Made by a program: the position numbers and the translations under genes
Source: JBEKYH01 sp049511115
Lineage (GTDB): Bacteria; Planctomycetota; Phycisphaerae; Tepidisphaerales; Tepidisphaeraceae
Length of the DNA: 8,299 bases
Direction of reading: 5' to 3'
Assembly: GCA_049511115.1 (NCBI GenBank)
Contig: JBEKYH010000269.1
Coordinates: 1 to 8,299, forward strand
Shown here: positions 1 through 6,768 of the stretch, one piece after another
Layout: each line of letters starts with the position of its first letter
Numbering within the stretch: position 1 is the stretch's first letter
The notes under the pieces: generated by a model
The model's input: only the letters and a program-made list of their open reading frames with translations
Database searches by the model: none
What the model was told of the DNA's origin: nothing

Positions 1-296
1 TTCCGCAATTTGGATTCGCGCAGGGCCGCTTTCAGGTGCGGAACGAGAACACTTGTCGCCACCTGATATGTAGGAGCGATTGCCAATCCCTTCACGCCTG
101 TAGGTTTGCCTGAATCATCGAAGGCGTTGCACACATGCAGGTTGACCAACTTCCGAGCTCCGGCCCAGGTCTTGCCCGCGCCCCAGCCCGCGATGAACGC
201 AACGTAACGGTGACGGGAATCGTCCAGGAACGCGGCTTGCCCGCCCGGGTGCGGACGAAAGTGGTCACGAGTGCTCTGAATCTTGGGACGGTTCAT
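1..296 (-). CDS. Terminase large subunit, N-terminal part (cut by window edge)
   Basis: This is the start of the packaging motor ATPase that drives phage DNA into the prohead and, in its missing C-terminal part, would carry the nuclease. Only the first 98 residues are present because the gene runs off the left edge. A phosphate-binding loop GWGAGKTWAG is visible at residues 37-46, the usual terminase Walker A form, followed by APTYQVA at 74-80, which matches the conserved strand after the P-loop in TerL proteins. The ATG at 296-294 lies inside the end of terS, giving an overlap of about 32 nt. No clear Shine-Dalgarno is seen, so translational coupling to terS is likely. The family call rests on the P-loop, the APTY segment and the terS neighbour. 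The nuclease domain cannot be checked here. Confidence 0.85.
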   Translation of the reverse strand, partial: MNRPKIQSTRDHFRPHPGGQAAFLDDSRHRYVAFIAGWGAGKTWAGARKLVNLHVCNAFDDSGKPTGVKGLAIAPTYQVATSVLVPHLKAALRESKLR

Positions 297-804
297 TGGA
301 GCGCGGGTCCGGGGGCGAACCAGGCATGGGCGACTGAAATCTCTCCAGAGCGGGCGAAATAAACGGGCGGAACTTCGCAATAATTTCCTCCGGCGGCGGC
401 TCCGCCGGCCTGCTCCGCCACGATTCGGGCCGGCGGTTTCTCAGGAAGAAAATGATGGCCGCGACATCCGGCGGGTATTCGCGTATCACCTGCTTAATGC
501 GCAGCGTTTTCTTTTGCTCATCCTTAACGATCTCGGTCGTCTGGAACTTTCCGCCGATGGCACGCTGATAGAGCGCCTCGACGACGCGCACATCCACAGT
601 GTCGCGTCCCTCGTCCAGCGCCCGGTTGAATTCCGGATGCTCGCTGAGCCAGCGGCTAAACTCCCGCCACGGAATGCCGAGCCTTCGCGCGACCGCCCGG
701 TCGCTTAGCTCGGGCCGCGCGCACCATTTGGCTTGCAATGGGTCAGAATTCGGATCATAGGGGCGCTTGCGTGGCCACATATTCAATATTGGCGAATTCG
801 TCAC
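265..804 (-). CDS. Terminase small subunit-like protein
   Basis: The product is a probable DNA-recognition subunit of the packaging terminase, 179 residues from a GTG start at 804. An ATG at 780 (residue 9) is an alternative start, and neither has a strong ribosome binding site. A helix-turn-helix segment is visible around residues 34-51 (LSDRAVARRLGIPWREFSRW). The central part has the hallmark YPPDVAAIIFFLRNRRPESW at 110-129, closely like the conserved C-terminal core motif of many TerS-like proteins (PD-AAIFWLKNR-P--WR). The last 45 residues are proline-rich and probably disordered. It immediately precedes and overlaps the large-subunit gene, the usual terS-terL arrangement. The 240-nt region upstream contains a possible minus-strand -10 TAGAAT (896-891) but no good -35. 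Confidence 0.8.
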   Translation of the reverse strand: MTNSPILNMWPRKRPYDPNSDPLQAKWCARPELSDRAVARRLGIPWREFSRWLSEHPEFNRALDEGRDTVDVRVVEALYQRAIGGKFQTTEIVKDEQKKTLRIKQVIREYPPDVAAIIFFLRNRRPESWRSRPAEPPPEEIIAKFRPFISPALERFQSPMPGSPPDPRSNEPSQDSEHS

Positions 805-1043
805 GGGTTACGTGCCGTCGGGACAGCCCAGCGGGCGGGCGCAGGGTCCATCTCCCAGGTCTTATTCGGCGGGGGCGAGGGCCCTGTAAGATTCTAGGTC
901 GGTCAGGCGACATAGGGTCAGAAAATCGAATTCAGGCTAGGACGCATAGGAGTTGCGCTGTTGATCAATAACGGGATTTTTAACCCCGGGAACGAGACGA
1001 ACATTTATAAAACTGAGGCACGCCGCCCATTCGTGAGACCGAT
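805..1043. other. Divergent intergenic region between terS and the membrane-protein pair
   Basis: This 239-nt stretch separates the divergently transcribed terS (minus) and the first membrane gene (plus), so it should hold promoters for both. Candidates are weak. On the minus strand TAGAAT at 896-891 is five of six to a -10 box, without a convincing -35. On the plus strand TTATAA at 1005-1010 sits about 34 nt before the membrane-gene start, also without a good -35. I found no tRNA, terminator or convincing short gene. The open frames crossing it have no ribosome binding site and no protein-like features. Confidence 0.4.
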
Positions 1044-1379
1044 ATGCTCTCATTCAGAAAAACCAATATCGGGGTTCGGACGCAGGCCGCGTGGATTCTG
1101 CTTGTTGTCGCATTGTGGTACGCGTCCGCGGGTCGGTGGCTCGTCAATGTTGGGTTGCTGCCGGATATGGGTTTGGGGCACGATGAAAATCTGTTTTGGT
1201 TTGGGGCGTTCATTTTCTGCCCTTTTATCGCTCCGCTGTTCGCGCTTATTCTTTTGACCTCTTATTATCGCTCGGGGCGTCCGCATCGGTGGTGGATGCG
1301 CTTCGCCACGATATCCGCCGCCAGCCCTTGGGTGGTATTCCCTACGGTTTTGATCGTACTGATAGGCCAGCACCGTTGA
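1044..1379 (+). CDS. Small integral membrane protein, copy A of a tandem pair
   Basis: The product is an unrecognised 111-residue membrane protein. Three hydrophobic segments are visible at about residues 15-32, 49-73 and 88-108, with a positively charged N-terminus (FRKTNIGVRTQ), suggesting a three-helix inner-membrane protein. Between the second and third segments lies a conserved loop SGRPHRWW (77-84). The same loop, the NIG-RTQA start and an FW-PF pattern in helix 2 recur in the next gene, so the two are paralogues. The ATG at 1044 has a weak GAGA ribosome site 5 nt upstream. It is transcribed against the surrounding phage genes and looks richer in A+T, which fits an acquired accessory (moron) gene such as a superinfection-exclusion or lysogenic-conversion protein. 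That role is inference. I do not recognise the family. Confidence 0.7.
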   Translation: MLSFRKTNIGVRTQAAWILLVVALWYASAGRWLVNVGLLPDMGLGHDENLFWFGAFIFCPFIAPLFALILLTSYYRSGRPHRWWMRFATISAASPWVVFPTVLIVLIGQHR

Positions 1380-1413
1380 GCCGGAAGTGCTCTGTGCCTG
1401 AGTCTGCTGCTTT

Positions 1414-1418
1414 TGGAG
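1414..1418 (+). promoter_or_regulatory. Ribosome binding site deciding the TTG start of membrane copy B
   Basis: TGGAG lies 5 nt before TTG at 1424. It falls in the 44-nt gap after copy A and selects TTG as the start, because the next in-frame ATG (1487) lies inside the first hydrophobic helix. Confidence 0.6.
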
Positions 1419-1423
1419 CCCGC

Positions 1424-1735
1424 TTGGTCGCATTTAGCAAAGCCAACATCGGAATTCGAACACAGGCCGGTATCCTCTTGGTTGTTATGGCGCTGTGGTC
1501 AGCATCTCTACTTATGGTATTTTGTGCGGACGACCTGAATGTTTTTTGGTATTTGGTGCTCGTGCTCAGCCCCTTCGTCATATTATTTCTTGGCGCGATA
1601 TTTCTGTTTTCCTATATTAGCGCTGGTCGCCCGCATCTGTGGTGGGTGCGGGTGGCGGCGACGGCGACGGTCGTATTCTGCCTGTTGAGTATGATCGGCA
1701 TCATATTAGCCCTTGTTCCCGGTACCTATCCTTGA
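1424..1735 (+). CDS. Small integral membrane protein, copy B of a tandem pair
   Basis: The product is a 103-residue membrane protein starting at TTG 1424. The start is supported by the upstream GGAG and by alignment with copy A: FSKANIGIRTQA here against FRKTNIGVRTQA there. An open frame extends upstream to 1196 but overlaps copy A in another phase and carries nothing protein-like. Hydrophobic segments lie near residues 15-35, 40-65 and 77-98. The shared loop SAGRPHLWWVR is at 66-76. Relative to copy A it lacks about 11 residues between helices 1 and 2. It follows copy A after 44 nt, so the two probably share a transcript. No terminator is obvious in the short gap before the convergent ABC-GNAT gene. 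Function is unknown; the pair may form a hetero-oligomer or be an old duplication. Confidence 0.65.
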   Translation: MVAFSKANIGIRTQAGILLVVMALWSASLLMVFCADDLNVFWYLVLVLSPFVILFLGAIFLFSYISAGRPHLWWVRVAATATVVFCLLSMIGIILALVPGTYP

Positions 1736-1778
1736 CCCGCTGTGGCCACGACCGCTCCGTCGACCGATTAAACGCCGC

Positions 1779-3077
1779 TCACCCCACATACTCAAAACTC
1801 GCCGTCAACCGGCGCGGCGCAGTTGCTCGACTTCCATCCAATCCTTTATGTCGCGTGTTCAACCCCGGCTTGCGAATCATTCGCCACAAGGTCGAGCGCG
1901 CCCGGTGACGGATCATGGCCGGATGGCTGGTTGTGCTTGTATATCGCTTCCCTTCTGCGGCAAACTTCGCGGCGACAAATTCACTGAGCGCATTGCCAAT
2001 CCCCACGCCCTGAAAATCCGGCAGGCAGGCGCAGCGATGCTCGCGCCAGCCGGGATGCGTCGGATGGGGAAAGGCAATCGCCGCCGCAAACGCCGCGGGC
2101 AGTGCCGGTCCGGCATCATCATCGAGTTTCGCCGCCGCGACATAACAGCGAGCGGACGGGTGCAAGTCGCCGCTCAGATAGTGATGCGGCTTAAAGAGGC
2201 CCCAAGCCGAATGATGCACGCGGGCGATTTCCAGCTCGATGGGCGGGCGACGCCAAAGACGCCCCCTTGAAGCGCCAGCCCCCGTATTCACCTTGAAGTC
2301 GCCGGTATGCGGCTCATACACCCAATCGGGTTCGAGCCAATCGAGCACGTCATAGTGGCACGTCACGGCGACGAATTGGCGGGAGCTTCGGCGCACGGCT
2401 TTGGCGACGGCGGCGGAGCCGATGCGGGCGGCAGTGCGGTCGACGACGCTGGTGAATTCATCGACGACGGCGATTGCGGGGGCATCGGCAGTTGCGTCGG
2501 GCGTTTCCGCGAGGGTGCGGGCGAGGGTGACGCGGAATTGTTCGCCGTTGCTTAAGCAGGCGAAGGGGCGGAGCCACGCGGGCGGGGAGCTGAAGCCGAC
2601 GGAGCAGAGGAGGCCGGTGATTTCCTTGATGCCCAGGGACGGGGGGAAGCCGTCGAGGAGGCTTTTGTCGGCGGGCCAGGGCCAGCGGTCGATGAGTCTC
2701 TCGCCGAAGAGTTGGCGGGCGAGGGTGGTTTTGCCGGAGCCGCTGGGGCCGACGATGACGCCGATGTTCCAGGAGTGCGGGAGCGAGAAGCGGTGATGCC
2801 AATGCTGCTGGGAGAGCGGCGCGGGGGGGATGTCGAAGAGGCCCTGGAGCTGCTGGACGCGCGGGGTGGGGAGGATGGAGACCTCGCGGTGGATTTCGAC
2901 ATCGATGGAGAGTGGGAGCGCCGCCCGCGTTTGGCGAGCGGAGGAAGAACCCTCACCCCGGCCCTCCCCCGGAGTACGGCTCGGCGTAGCTCGCCGCAGG
3001 CCGGGGGCGGAGGAAAGAGGGGGAATCGCCGCGGCGATTTGGCGCGGCGATGAAGTTGTGTCGTTGGTTTCGCTCAT
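1779..3077 (-). CDS. ABC-type ATPase fused to a GNAT (Mom-like) acyltransferase domain
   Basis: This is a 432-residue two-domain soluble protein. An ABC ATPase occupies about residues 55-265: Walker A GPSGSGKTT (110-118), signature LSNGEQ (175-180), Walker B AIAVVDE (201-207) with catalytic E207, D-loop FTSVVD (208-213) and switch histidine H241. No membrane segment is present, so it is not a transporter. Residues 275-410 look like a GNAT acyltransferase. FKPHHYLS (295-302) and the acyl-CoA loop LPDFQGVGIG (352-361, Q-x-x-G-x-G) are followed by TSHPA (383-387). The HHYLS, PDFQG-G-G and SHPA pattern recalls Mom-type DNA-modifying GNAT proteins; this is from memory of the family. The start chosen is ATG 3077, overlapping the parB stop as ATGA, rather than the upstream frame extension. 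Residues 21-47 are low-complexity and derive from an embedded repeat. Modification of DNA bases is the best hypothesis but is not shown. Confidence 0.75.
   Translation of the reverse strand: MSETNDTTSSPRQIAAAIPPLSSAPGLRRATPSRTPGEGRGEGSSSARQTRAALPLSIDVEIHREVSILPTPRVQQLQGLFDIPPAPLSQQHWHHRFSLPHSWNIGVIVGPSGSGKTTLARQLFGERLIDRWPWPADKSLLDGFPPSLGIKEITGLLCSVGFSSPPAWLRPFACLSNGEQFRVTLARTLAETPDATADAPAIAVVDEFTSVVDRTAARIGSAAVAKAVRRSSRQFVAVTCHYDVLDWLEPDWVYEPHTGDFKVNTGAGASRGRLWRRPPIELEIARVHHSAWGLFKPHHYLSGDLHPSARCYVAAAKLDDDAGPALPAAFAAAIAFPHPTHPGWREHRCACLPDFQGVGIGNALSEFVAAKFAAEGKRYTSTTSHPAMIRHRARSTLWRMIRKPGLNTRHKGLDGSRATAPRRLTASFEYVG
2950..3020. repeat. GC-rich dispersed-repeat-like segment inside the ABC-GNAT coding sequence
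   Basis: The stretch beginning CCCTCACCCCGGCCCTCCCC resembles a common intergenic GC-rich bacterial repeat that is usually outside genes. Here it is read in frame as Pro/Arg/Gly/Ser-rich residues of about 21-47 of the ABC-GNAT protein, before the conserved core. It is followed by a run rich in CGGCTCGGCG and CCGGGGGCGG with short inverted stretches. Identification as a mobile or dispersed repeat is from pattern memory; no second copy lies in this window. Confidence 0.4.
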
Positions 3078-3631
3078 GACATCAGTGCCCGGCAGGTGCG
3101 GTCTTCGCGTTGCATTTGTTGGAGGAAGGCGGTCTGGTCGGATTCGTCTTTGCAGGTGACCAGGACGAGCCATTGCTCTTGGATTTCGTCCTCGGTTTTC
3201 TCGGATGCGTCGGTTTCGTTTTCCATTGCGGCTTCGGCTTCGTCGAGCAGTTTGCGGATTTCGCGTTCGTCGAAGCCGAGGTCGGTCAGGTTGATCCCAT
3301 CATCGCGCAGGCTTTCCATTTGTCTGGCCAGCGCGGCGTCATCCCACTCGGACAGATCGGCGGTGCGATTGTCGGCGATGGAATAGGCGGTGGCGTCGGA
3401 GCTCATCAAGTCGGTGCGGACGACTTGAATGTGCGTCCAGCCCAGGGCCTGGGCAGCGGCCAGGGTGCCGTTGCCGGCGCGGACGATGCCGCGGGCGTCG
3501 ATGACGATCGGCTTTTGCTGGCCAAAGCGGTGGAGACTGGCCTTGATGGCGTCCAAGTTGCGCGCGGAATGGACGCGGACGTTGGCCGGATCGGCGCAGA
3601 GCTTGGCGATGGGGAGGGATTCGATGGTCAT
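3074..3631 (-). CDS. Phage-type ParB/Srx-fold domain protein
   Basis: The product is a 185-residue protein with a ParB N-terminal-like domain. It starts with the typical I--LPIAKLCADPANVRVH (residues 4-21), then a helix and FGQQKPIVID (36-45). The central motif RAGNGTLAAAQALGW (51-65) corresponds to the nucleotide-binding G-[NE]-x-R region of the fold, with threonine in place of the usual arginine. IADNRTADLSEWD (85-97) is characteristic of phage and mobile-element members. An acidic linker (130-150) precedes a small C-terminal segment (152-183, WLVLVTCKDESDQTAFL onward) that also recurs in phage ParB-like proteins. Phage members often sit beside DNA-modification genes; this one is translationally coupled (ATGA) to the ABC-GNAT fusion. 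Likely roles are DNA or nucleotide binding, nicking or specificity. Chromosome partitioning is unlikely because no ParA is present. Confidence 0.8.
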   Translation of the reverse strand: MTIESLPIAKLCADPANVRVHSARNLDAIKASLHRFGQQKPIVIDARGIVRAGNGTLAAAQALGWTHIQVVRTDLMSSDATAYSIADNRTADLSEWDDAALARQMESLRDDGINLTDLGFDEREIRKLLDEAEAAMENETDASEKTEDEIQEQWLVLVTCKDESDQTAFLQQMQREDRTCRALMS

Positions 3632-3656
3632 ATTGGTCCAAAACTTACAGCGGTTT

Positions 3657-4094
3657 TCAATCGCATCCCGCCGGCGCCGTCGGCGCGGGCCATCTTCGGG
3701 CGGCGTCCAATTTGTCCTGACTGCGATACGGTCCCATTTCGGCGATCACCTGCTGGGCGAGGGCGGTAAATTTGTTGGCCTCGCGCGTGTCGTCGCGCAG
3801 GCCGCGGCTTTCGTAGAGCCAGATGCCGGCGAGGGTGGCGGCCCAGCGGGTGACCAAGGTCACGTCGTTGTTCTGGGGGGCGAGAGGGGTGATGTAATTG
3901 CCGTAATTGCGGAAAAAGCTGATGATCCGCGCGTCGGCGTAGTCGAGGGCGCGCTGGATGCGGTTCACGTCGGCGGTTCCCGGCGGCTGCGTGGGGTCCA
4001 GTTGCGACCAGATGGCGATGTTAGTGACGCCGAAGATGTCCTCGACGTCGGCCTGCGCGGAATAGAGGCCGGTGGCGGTGCTGGGGCTGGACAT
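3657..4094 (-). CDS. Gp36/DUF1320-like head-tail connector protein
   Basis: This 145-residue protein matches in length and layout the Mu Gp36-like (DUF1320) family, small virion proteins thought to act at the head-tail junction. It begins with LYSAQADVEDIFGVTNIAIW (10-29), the usual start that follows a short leader, then INRI-ALDYADARI-like helices (43-58), where sets of family members carry AI--AsA-ID. FRNYGNYITPL (61-71) corresponds to the conserved RY-LP segment, and WAATLAGIWLYESRGL (84-99) to the central helix. The start ATG 4094 has a strong AAGGAG site 8 nt upstream. It stops 25 nt before parB, so the two are probably on one transcript. The assignment is by family pattern and context; sequence similarity to characterised Gp36 is moderate at best. 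Confidence 0.7.
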   Translation of the reverse strand: MSSPSTATGLYSAQADVEDIFGVTNIAIWSQLDPTQPPGTADVNRIQRALDYADARIISFFRNYGNYITPLAPQNNDVTLVTRWAATLAGIWLYESRGLRDDTREANKFTALAQQVIAEMGPYRSQDKLDAARRWPAPTAPAGCD

Positions 4095-4102
4095 GGGAGG
4101 GA

Positions 4103-4108
4103 CTCCTT
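4103..4108 (-). promoter_or_regulatory. Ribosome binding site of the Gp36-like gene
   Basis: The minus strand reads AAGGAG 8 nt before ATG 4094, one of the best Shine-Dalgarno matches in the window. It fits high-level expression of a virion component. Confidence 0.65.
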
Positions 4109-4181
4109 GCGACGGATAAATTGTCAGCGGCGCTTAGTCGGCGGAGAATCTGCGACGCGAAATCCACGATGCGATCCGAGG

Positions 4182-4577
4182 CTATTCACTGTGGGCCAGA
4201 CGCGCGCCGCCGGTGAGGGTGAGCGTTGTCGCGGAGGCGGCGGAGGCGAGGAACTGCACGGCAACCGCGGCGCCGGGGTCGAAGTCGATCCAGCCGGTGG
4301 CGCCGGCGGCGAGGGTATTGACGACATTGCCAGAGGTTCCGCCGGAAGCGCAACACTTGCTGGTGGCGGTTTGGAAATCGGTATTGGCCATCCAGTCGAC
4401 CCACGGGCCGTTGTCGATGAACTGGCGTTGGATTTTGAAGCCGGTCAGCGCGGCGGATCCCGTATTGGCGATGGCCAGGCTGATATCGCGGCCGATGCCG
4501 TTGAGGACGAGCGGCGTGCCGATGACGGCGAGCGACGTGGTGACGGAAACGGTTTGATTGATGGCAATGGGGTCCAT
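4182..4577 (-). CDS. Hypothetical beta-rich phage protein, possible virion decoration or tail protein
   Basis: I do not recognise a named family. The 131-residue product has no signal peptide or charged linker and is rich in Thr, Ala, Gly and Val in alternating patterns (TVSVTTSLAVIGTPLVL at 9-25, SLAIANTGSAALTGFKIQ at 33-50), as in an all-beta, immunoglobulin-like or jelly-roll fold. The NTGSAALTGFKI segment resembles strands of Ig-like surface domains, and the C-terminal part (100-125) again alternates hydrophobic and small residues. A vicinal cysteine pair lies at 75-76. The ATG at 4577 has GGGAG about 9 nt upstream. It lies between the SGNH tail protein and the Gp36-like protein, all on the same strand with short gaps, so a structural role in the virion is the likely reading. 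That is inferred from position. Confidence 0.65.
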   Translation of the reverse strand: MDPIAINQTVSVTTSLAVIGTPLVLNGIGRDISLAIANTGSAALTGFKIQRQFIDNGPWVDWMANTDFQTATSKCCASGGTSGNVVNTLAAGATGWIDFDPGAAVAVQFLASAASATTLTLTGGARLAHSE

Positions 4578-4647
4578 GAGGGAAAGCTCCCGTAGGTGAT
4601 GTTAATGACTGCCAAATTGTGCCTGGATTGGTTGAGAAAGATTGGCG

Positions 4648-6762
4648 TTAGGCGGCGAAGACGCCGAAGTTGCCGGCGAATTGGCCGCGCATCGAAAACG
4701 TGCCAAAGTTGCCGAAAAAGCTGATGGGCGAAGCGCCGCCGATACCTAATGCGGATGCCAGGCCGCCGGTTCCGACGGCTGATGGGGCCAATGTGGGGTT
4801 AGTTCCGAAGGCGGCGTTCTGGGCGTAGACGCCATAGCCGGCGTCGGTCCAATGCAGTTCGTCGGTCGCTTGATAGCCGGCGGGAGCACCGCCGGAGAGG
4901 CGGGTGTCGGCGGCGTTGTCGCAGAGGAAAACGCCCGCGGGAAGATTGCCGGGCGTGCGCATCCAGGTGTTCACCGCATTGACCATCGTTGCATTAACGC
5001 CGGCGCTAGCGCCCAAGGGAATGGTCATGGCGATGACCTGCTTGACGCCCGCGCCGAGCATCGAAGTCCACAAATTGTACAGCGCCGTCTGAATCGAATT
5101 GGCGTTGCAGGTGAACGTCAGCGTGCCGCTCGAACCGGCAACGGTTGGCGTATTCGAAAGCGTAAAGCCAACCTGGGAGGCGCCGTTCCAGGTCACGAAT
5201 TCAACGGTTGTGTTGGCGGGAATCCCCGTTCCGGTGACGGTTTGGCCGGCGCAAATCTGCGGGTAAGTTTGGGAATTGATGGTGACAGAGTTGCCGGTCG
5301 TGCTCCAGGTGCAGGTGGCCGTGCTGGAATTGCGGTAGCCTACGTCGTTGACGCCAACCTCGCCGATGGCGACGGAGTTCGAGAAGTCGGCCGTATCAAC
5401 TACGCCATTGATGTTATTCCAGGCCGCCTGCTGCATGGTGACGCTGTTGCCACTCTGGGAAATGTTGATTTGCCAGTTGGCCGTCCGGCCAAGCCGTTTT
5501 CCCGCTCGCATCGGCCAGTTGCGGCGAATGGCATCGCCATTCGGATCGACATCAGGGCTCTGGCCCTGAGTTCGAGAGTCTCCGAAATAAAAGATCTGCG
5601 CGGGGATCGTGTAGCCGCCGCAGACTCGATCCTGCATCGTCTGCATGATGGTGAGAATCTGGGTGTCGGTCAGAGCGCGGTCAAAGACAATGAACTCGGC
5701 CAGTTCCTGAGCCACATTGTAGTTGACGTTCTCGTAGCCGATATACCCTCCTGACTGAGTCCCGCTGAGAACATTACCGCCGGCGATGGTGTCAGTGAAA
5801 TTCTGCCCGACATAGAGCTTGGTCTGACTGACGCCAATCGTTCCCGAGGCGCTGGAGAAGCGAAGGGCGATCGTTACCGGGTGCATGTCGGGGATGACAA
5901 ATGTCTTCTGGAAGTTGTGGGCGCTTCCATTGTAGACAGCGTTAACGCCCTGACCGCTCTGCGAGAAGGACAACGAGGTGTTGCCGATGTGGAAGAGGTT
6001 CATCGGCGACGGCCCAGAGCCTCCATTGTAGCCTCCATTGGGCTTCATCCGCCCGCACCAGATGATCGTTCCTTCGTTGGCCACCGCCCCGCCGCCGATT
6101 TCGCAGGAAGAAGGGAGGGCGAGGCAAGATTGTGTGCTGGACGGATAGTCGTTGACAGGAAAGTCGAGAAAAGCCACGCACCCATCGGGGTCTGAGAAAT
6201 ATCCCTGGGCGCGGAAGATGGGCTGCAACTGGGGATTCGTCTGTGTCGCAGCTGCTGCCCCGCTGTTTCCCGAAACATCATTGACCTGCTGCACTCCCAT
6301 GCCGTCCAAAGCCACCACATGTCCGGCATCGGCGAAGACATTAGCGCAGCAGATCATGTCAGTAGAATTACCTGTAAGCACCGCTCCCAGGATTGGATCG
6401 AAGGCCAATTGACCGCCAGAAGGAGTGCCGGAAATCGAGATGAGTGTCCCGGCGATGGCATTAGCGGCAGTAGTGGCGAGTCCGAACGTCGTGTTGGTCG
6501 CGATGTAGAGGTAGTAGGCATTGCCGGAGGTCAGGCCGGTCACGCCGCTGCCAGTATAGATCACGATCTGGCCGGTCTTGAGGCCGTTCAGATTTCCACC
6601 CACGGTAAGAAGGTTGCCCGACGCAGCCGTTGCGGCGATATTGCCCTGGAGGTACGTCGTATTCTGAACCAGCGGCTCAACGTCCTGGTTGAACCCACCG
6701 CCGATGGGCATCCAGAAGGAGCAATTCCCCACGCCATAGGCGGAACCATTTGCAGCAGACAT
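4648..6762 (-). CDS. Phage tail/fibre protein with lectin-like and SGNH-hydrolase domains
   Basis: This 704-residue probable receptor-binding protein carries a glycan-ester hydrolase. Residues 45-122 form a Gly/Thr-rich beta module (TGQIVIYT, GLTSGNAYYLYIATNTTFGL) typical of tail fibres. Residues 185-378 look like a concanavalin A/LamG-type lectin domain ending in ELAEFIVFDRALTDTQI (353-369), a common closing helix of such domains. An SGNH/GDSL esterase follows: block I FGDSRTQG (393-400, nucleophile S396), block II SGNS (437-440, G438), block III GVND (470-473, N472) and block V DELH (634-637, D634 and H637). A second beta module of about 70 residues (483-552) interrupts the esterase between blocks III and V. 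The extreme C-terminus repeats GNFG-F. It probably binds and deacylates host surface polysaccharide. There is no signal peptide. A strong AAGGAAGG site supports ATG 6762. Confidence 0.8.
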   Translation of the reverse strand: MSAANGSAYGVGNCSFWMPIGGGFNQDVEPLVQNTTYLQGNIAATAASGNLLTVGGNLNGLKTGQIVIYTGSGVTGLTSGNAYYLYIATNTTFGLATTAANAIAGTLISISGTPSGGQLAFDPILGAVLTGNSTDMICCANVFADAGHVVALDGMGVQQVNDVSGNSGAAAATQTNPQLQPIFRAQGYFSDPDGCVAFLDFPVNDYPSSTQSCLALPSSCEIGGGAVANEGTIIWCGRMKPNGGYNGGSGPSPMNLFHIGNTSLSFSQSGQGVNAVYNGSAHNFQKTFVIPDMHPVTIALRFSSASGTIGVSQTKLYVGQNFTDTIAGGNVLSGTQSGGYIGYENVNYNVAQELAEFIVFDRALTDTQILTIMQTMQDRVCGGYTIPAQIFYFGDSRTQGQSPDVDPNGDAIRRNWPMRAGKRLGRTANWQINISQSGNSVTMQQAAWNNINGVVDTADFSNSVAIGEVGVNDVGYRNSSTATCTWSTTGNSVTINSQTYPQICAGQTVTGTGIPANTTVEFVTWNGASQVGFTLSNTPTVAGSSGTLTFTCNANSIQTALYNLWTSMLGAGVKQVIAMTIPLGASAGVNATMVNAVNTWMRTPGNLPAGVFLCDNAADTRLSGGAPAGYQATDELHWTDAGYGVYAQNAAFGTNPTLAPSAVGTGGLASALGIGGASPISFFGNFGTFSMRGQFAGNFGVFAA

Positions 6763-6768
6763 TCGTTA

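Noticed and set aside
880..960. tRNA-like sequence around TCGAATTC
   Set aside because: No acceptor stem, anticodon arm or properly paired T arm can be built on either strand.
1196..1423. Upstream in-frame extension of membrane protein B
   Set aside because: It overlaps copy A in another phase and lacks membrane or conserved features. TTG 1424 with GGAG and alignment to copy A give the natural start.
1713..2270. 185-codon plus-strand open frame over the end of the ABC-GNAT gene
   Set aside because: It is opposite the GNAT domain with its conserved motifs, is arginine-rich, and has no ribosome binding site.
3078..3173. Upstream extension of the ABC-GNAT protein by 32 residues
   Set aside because: It would overlap parB by about 100 nt, its residues are arginine/proline-rich shadow sequence of parB, and the ATGA-coupled start at 3077 is far more natural.
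3429..4595. 388-codon open frame on the plus strand
   Set aside because: It lies opposite the ParB-like, Gp36-like and 131-residue genes, has no ribosome site, and reads as a Gly/Arg/Asp-rich antisense artefact of high GC.
4852..5754. 300-codon open frame on the plus strand
   Set aside because: It is antisense to the SGNH tail gene, whose catalytic blocks are clear. It has low-complexity Gly/Arg/Ala composition and no domain pattern.
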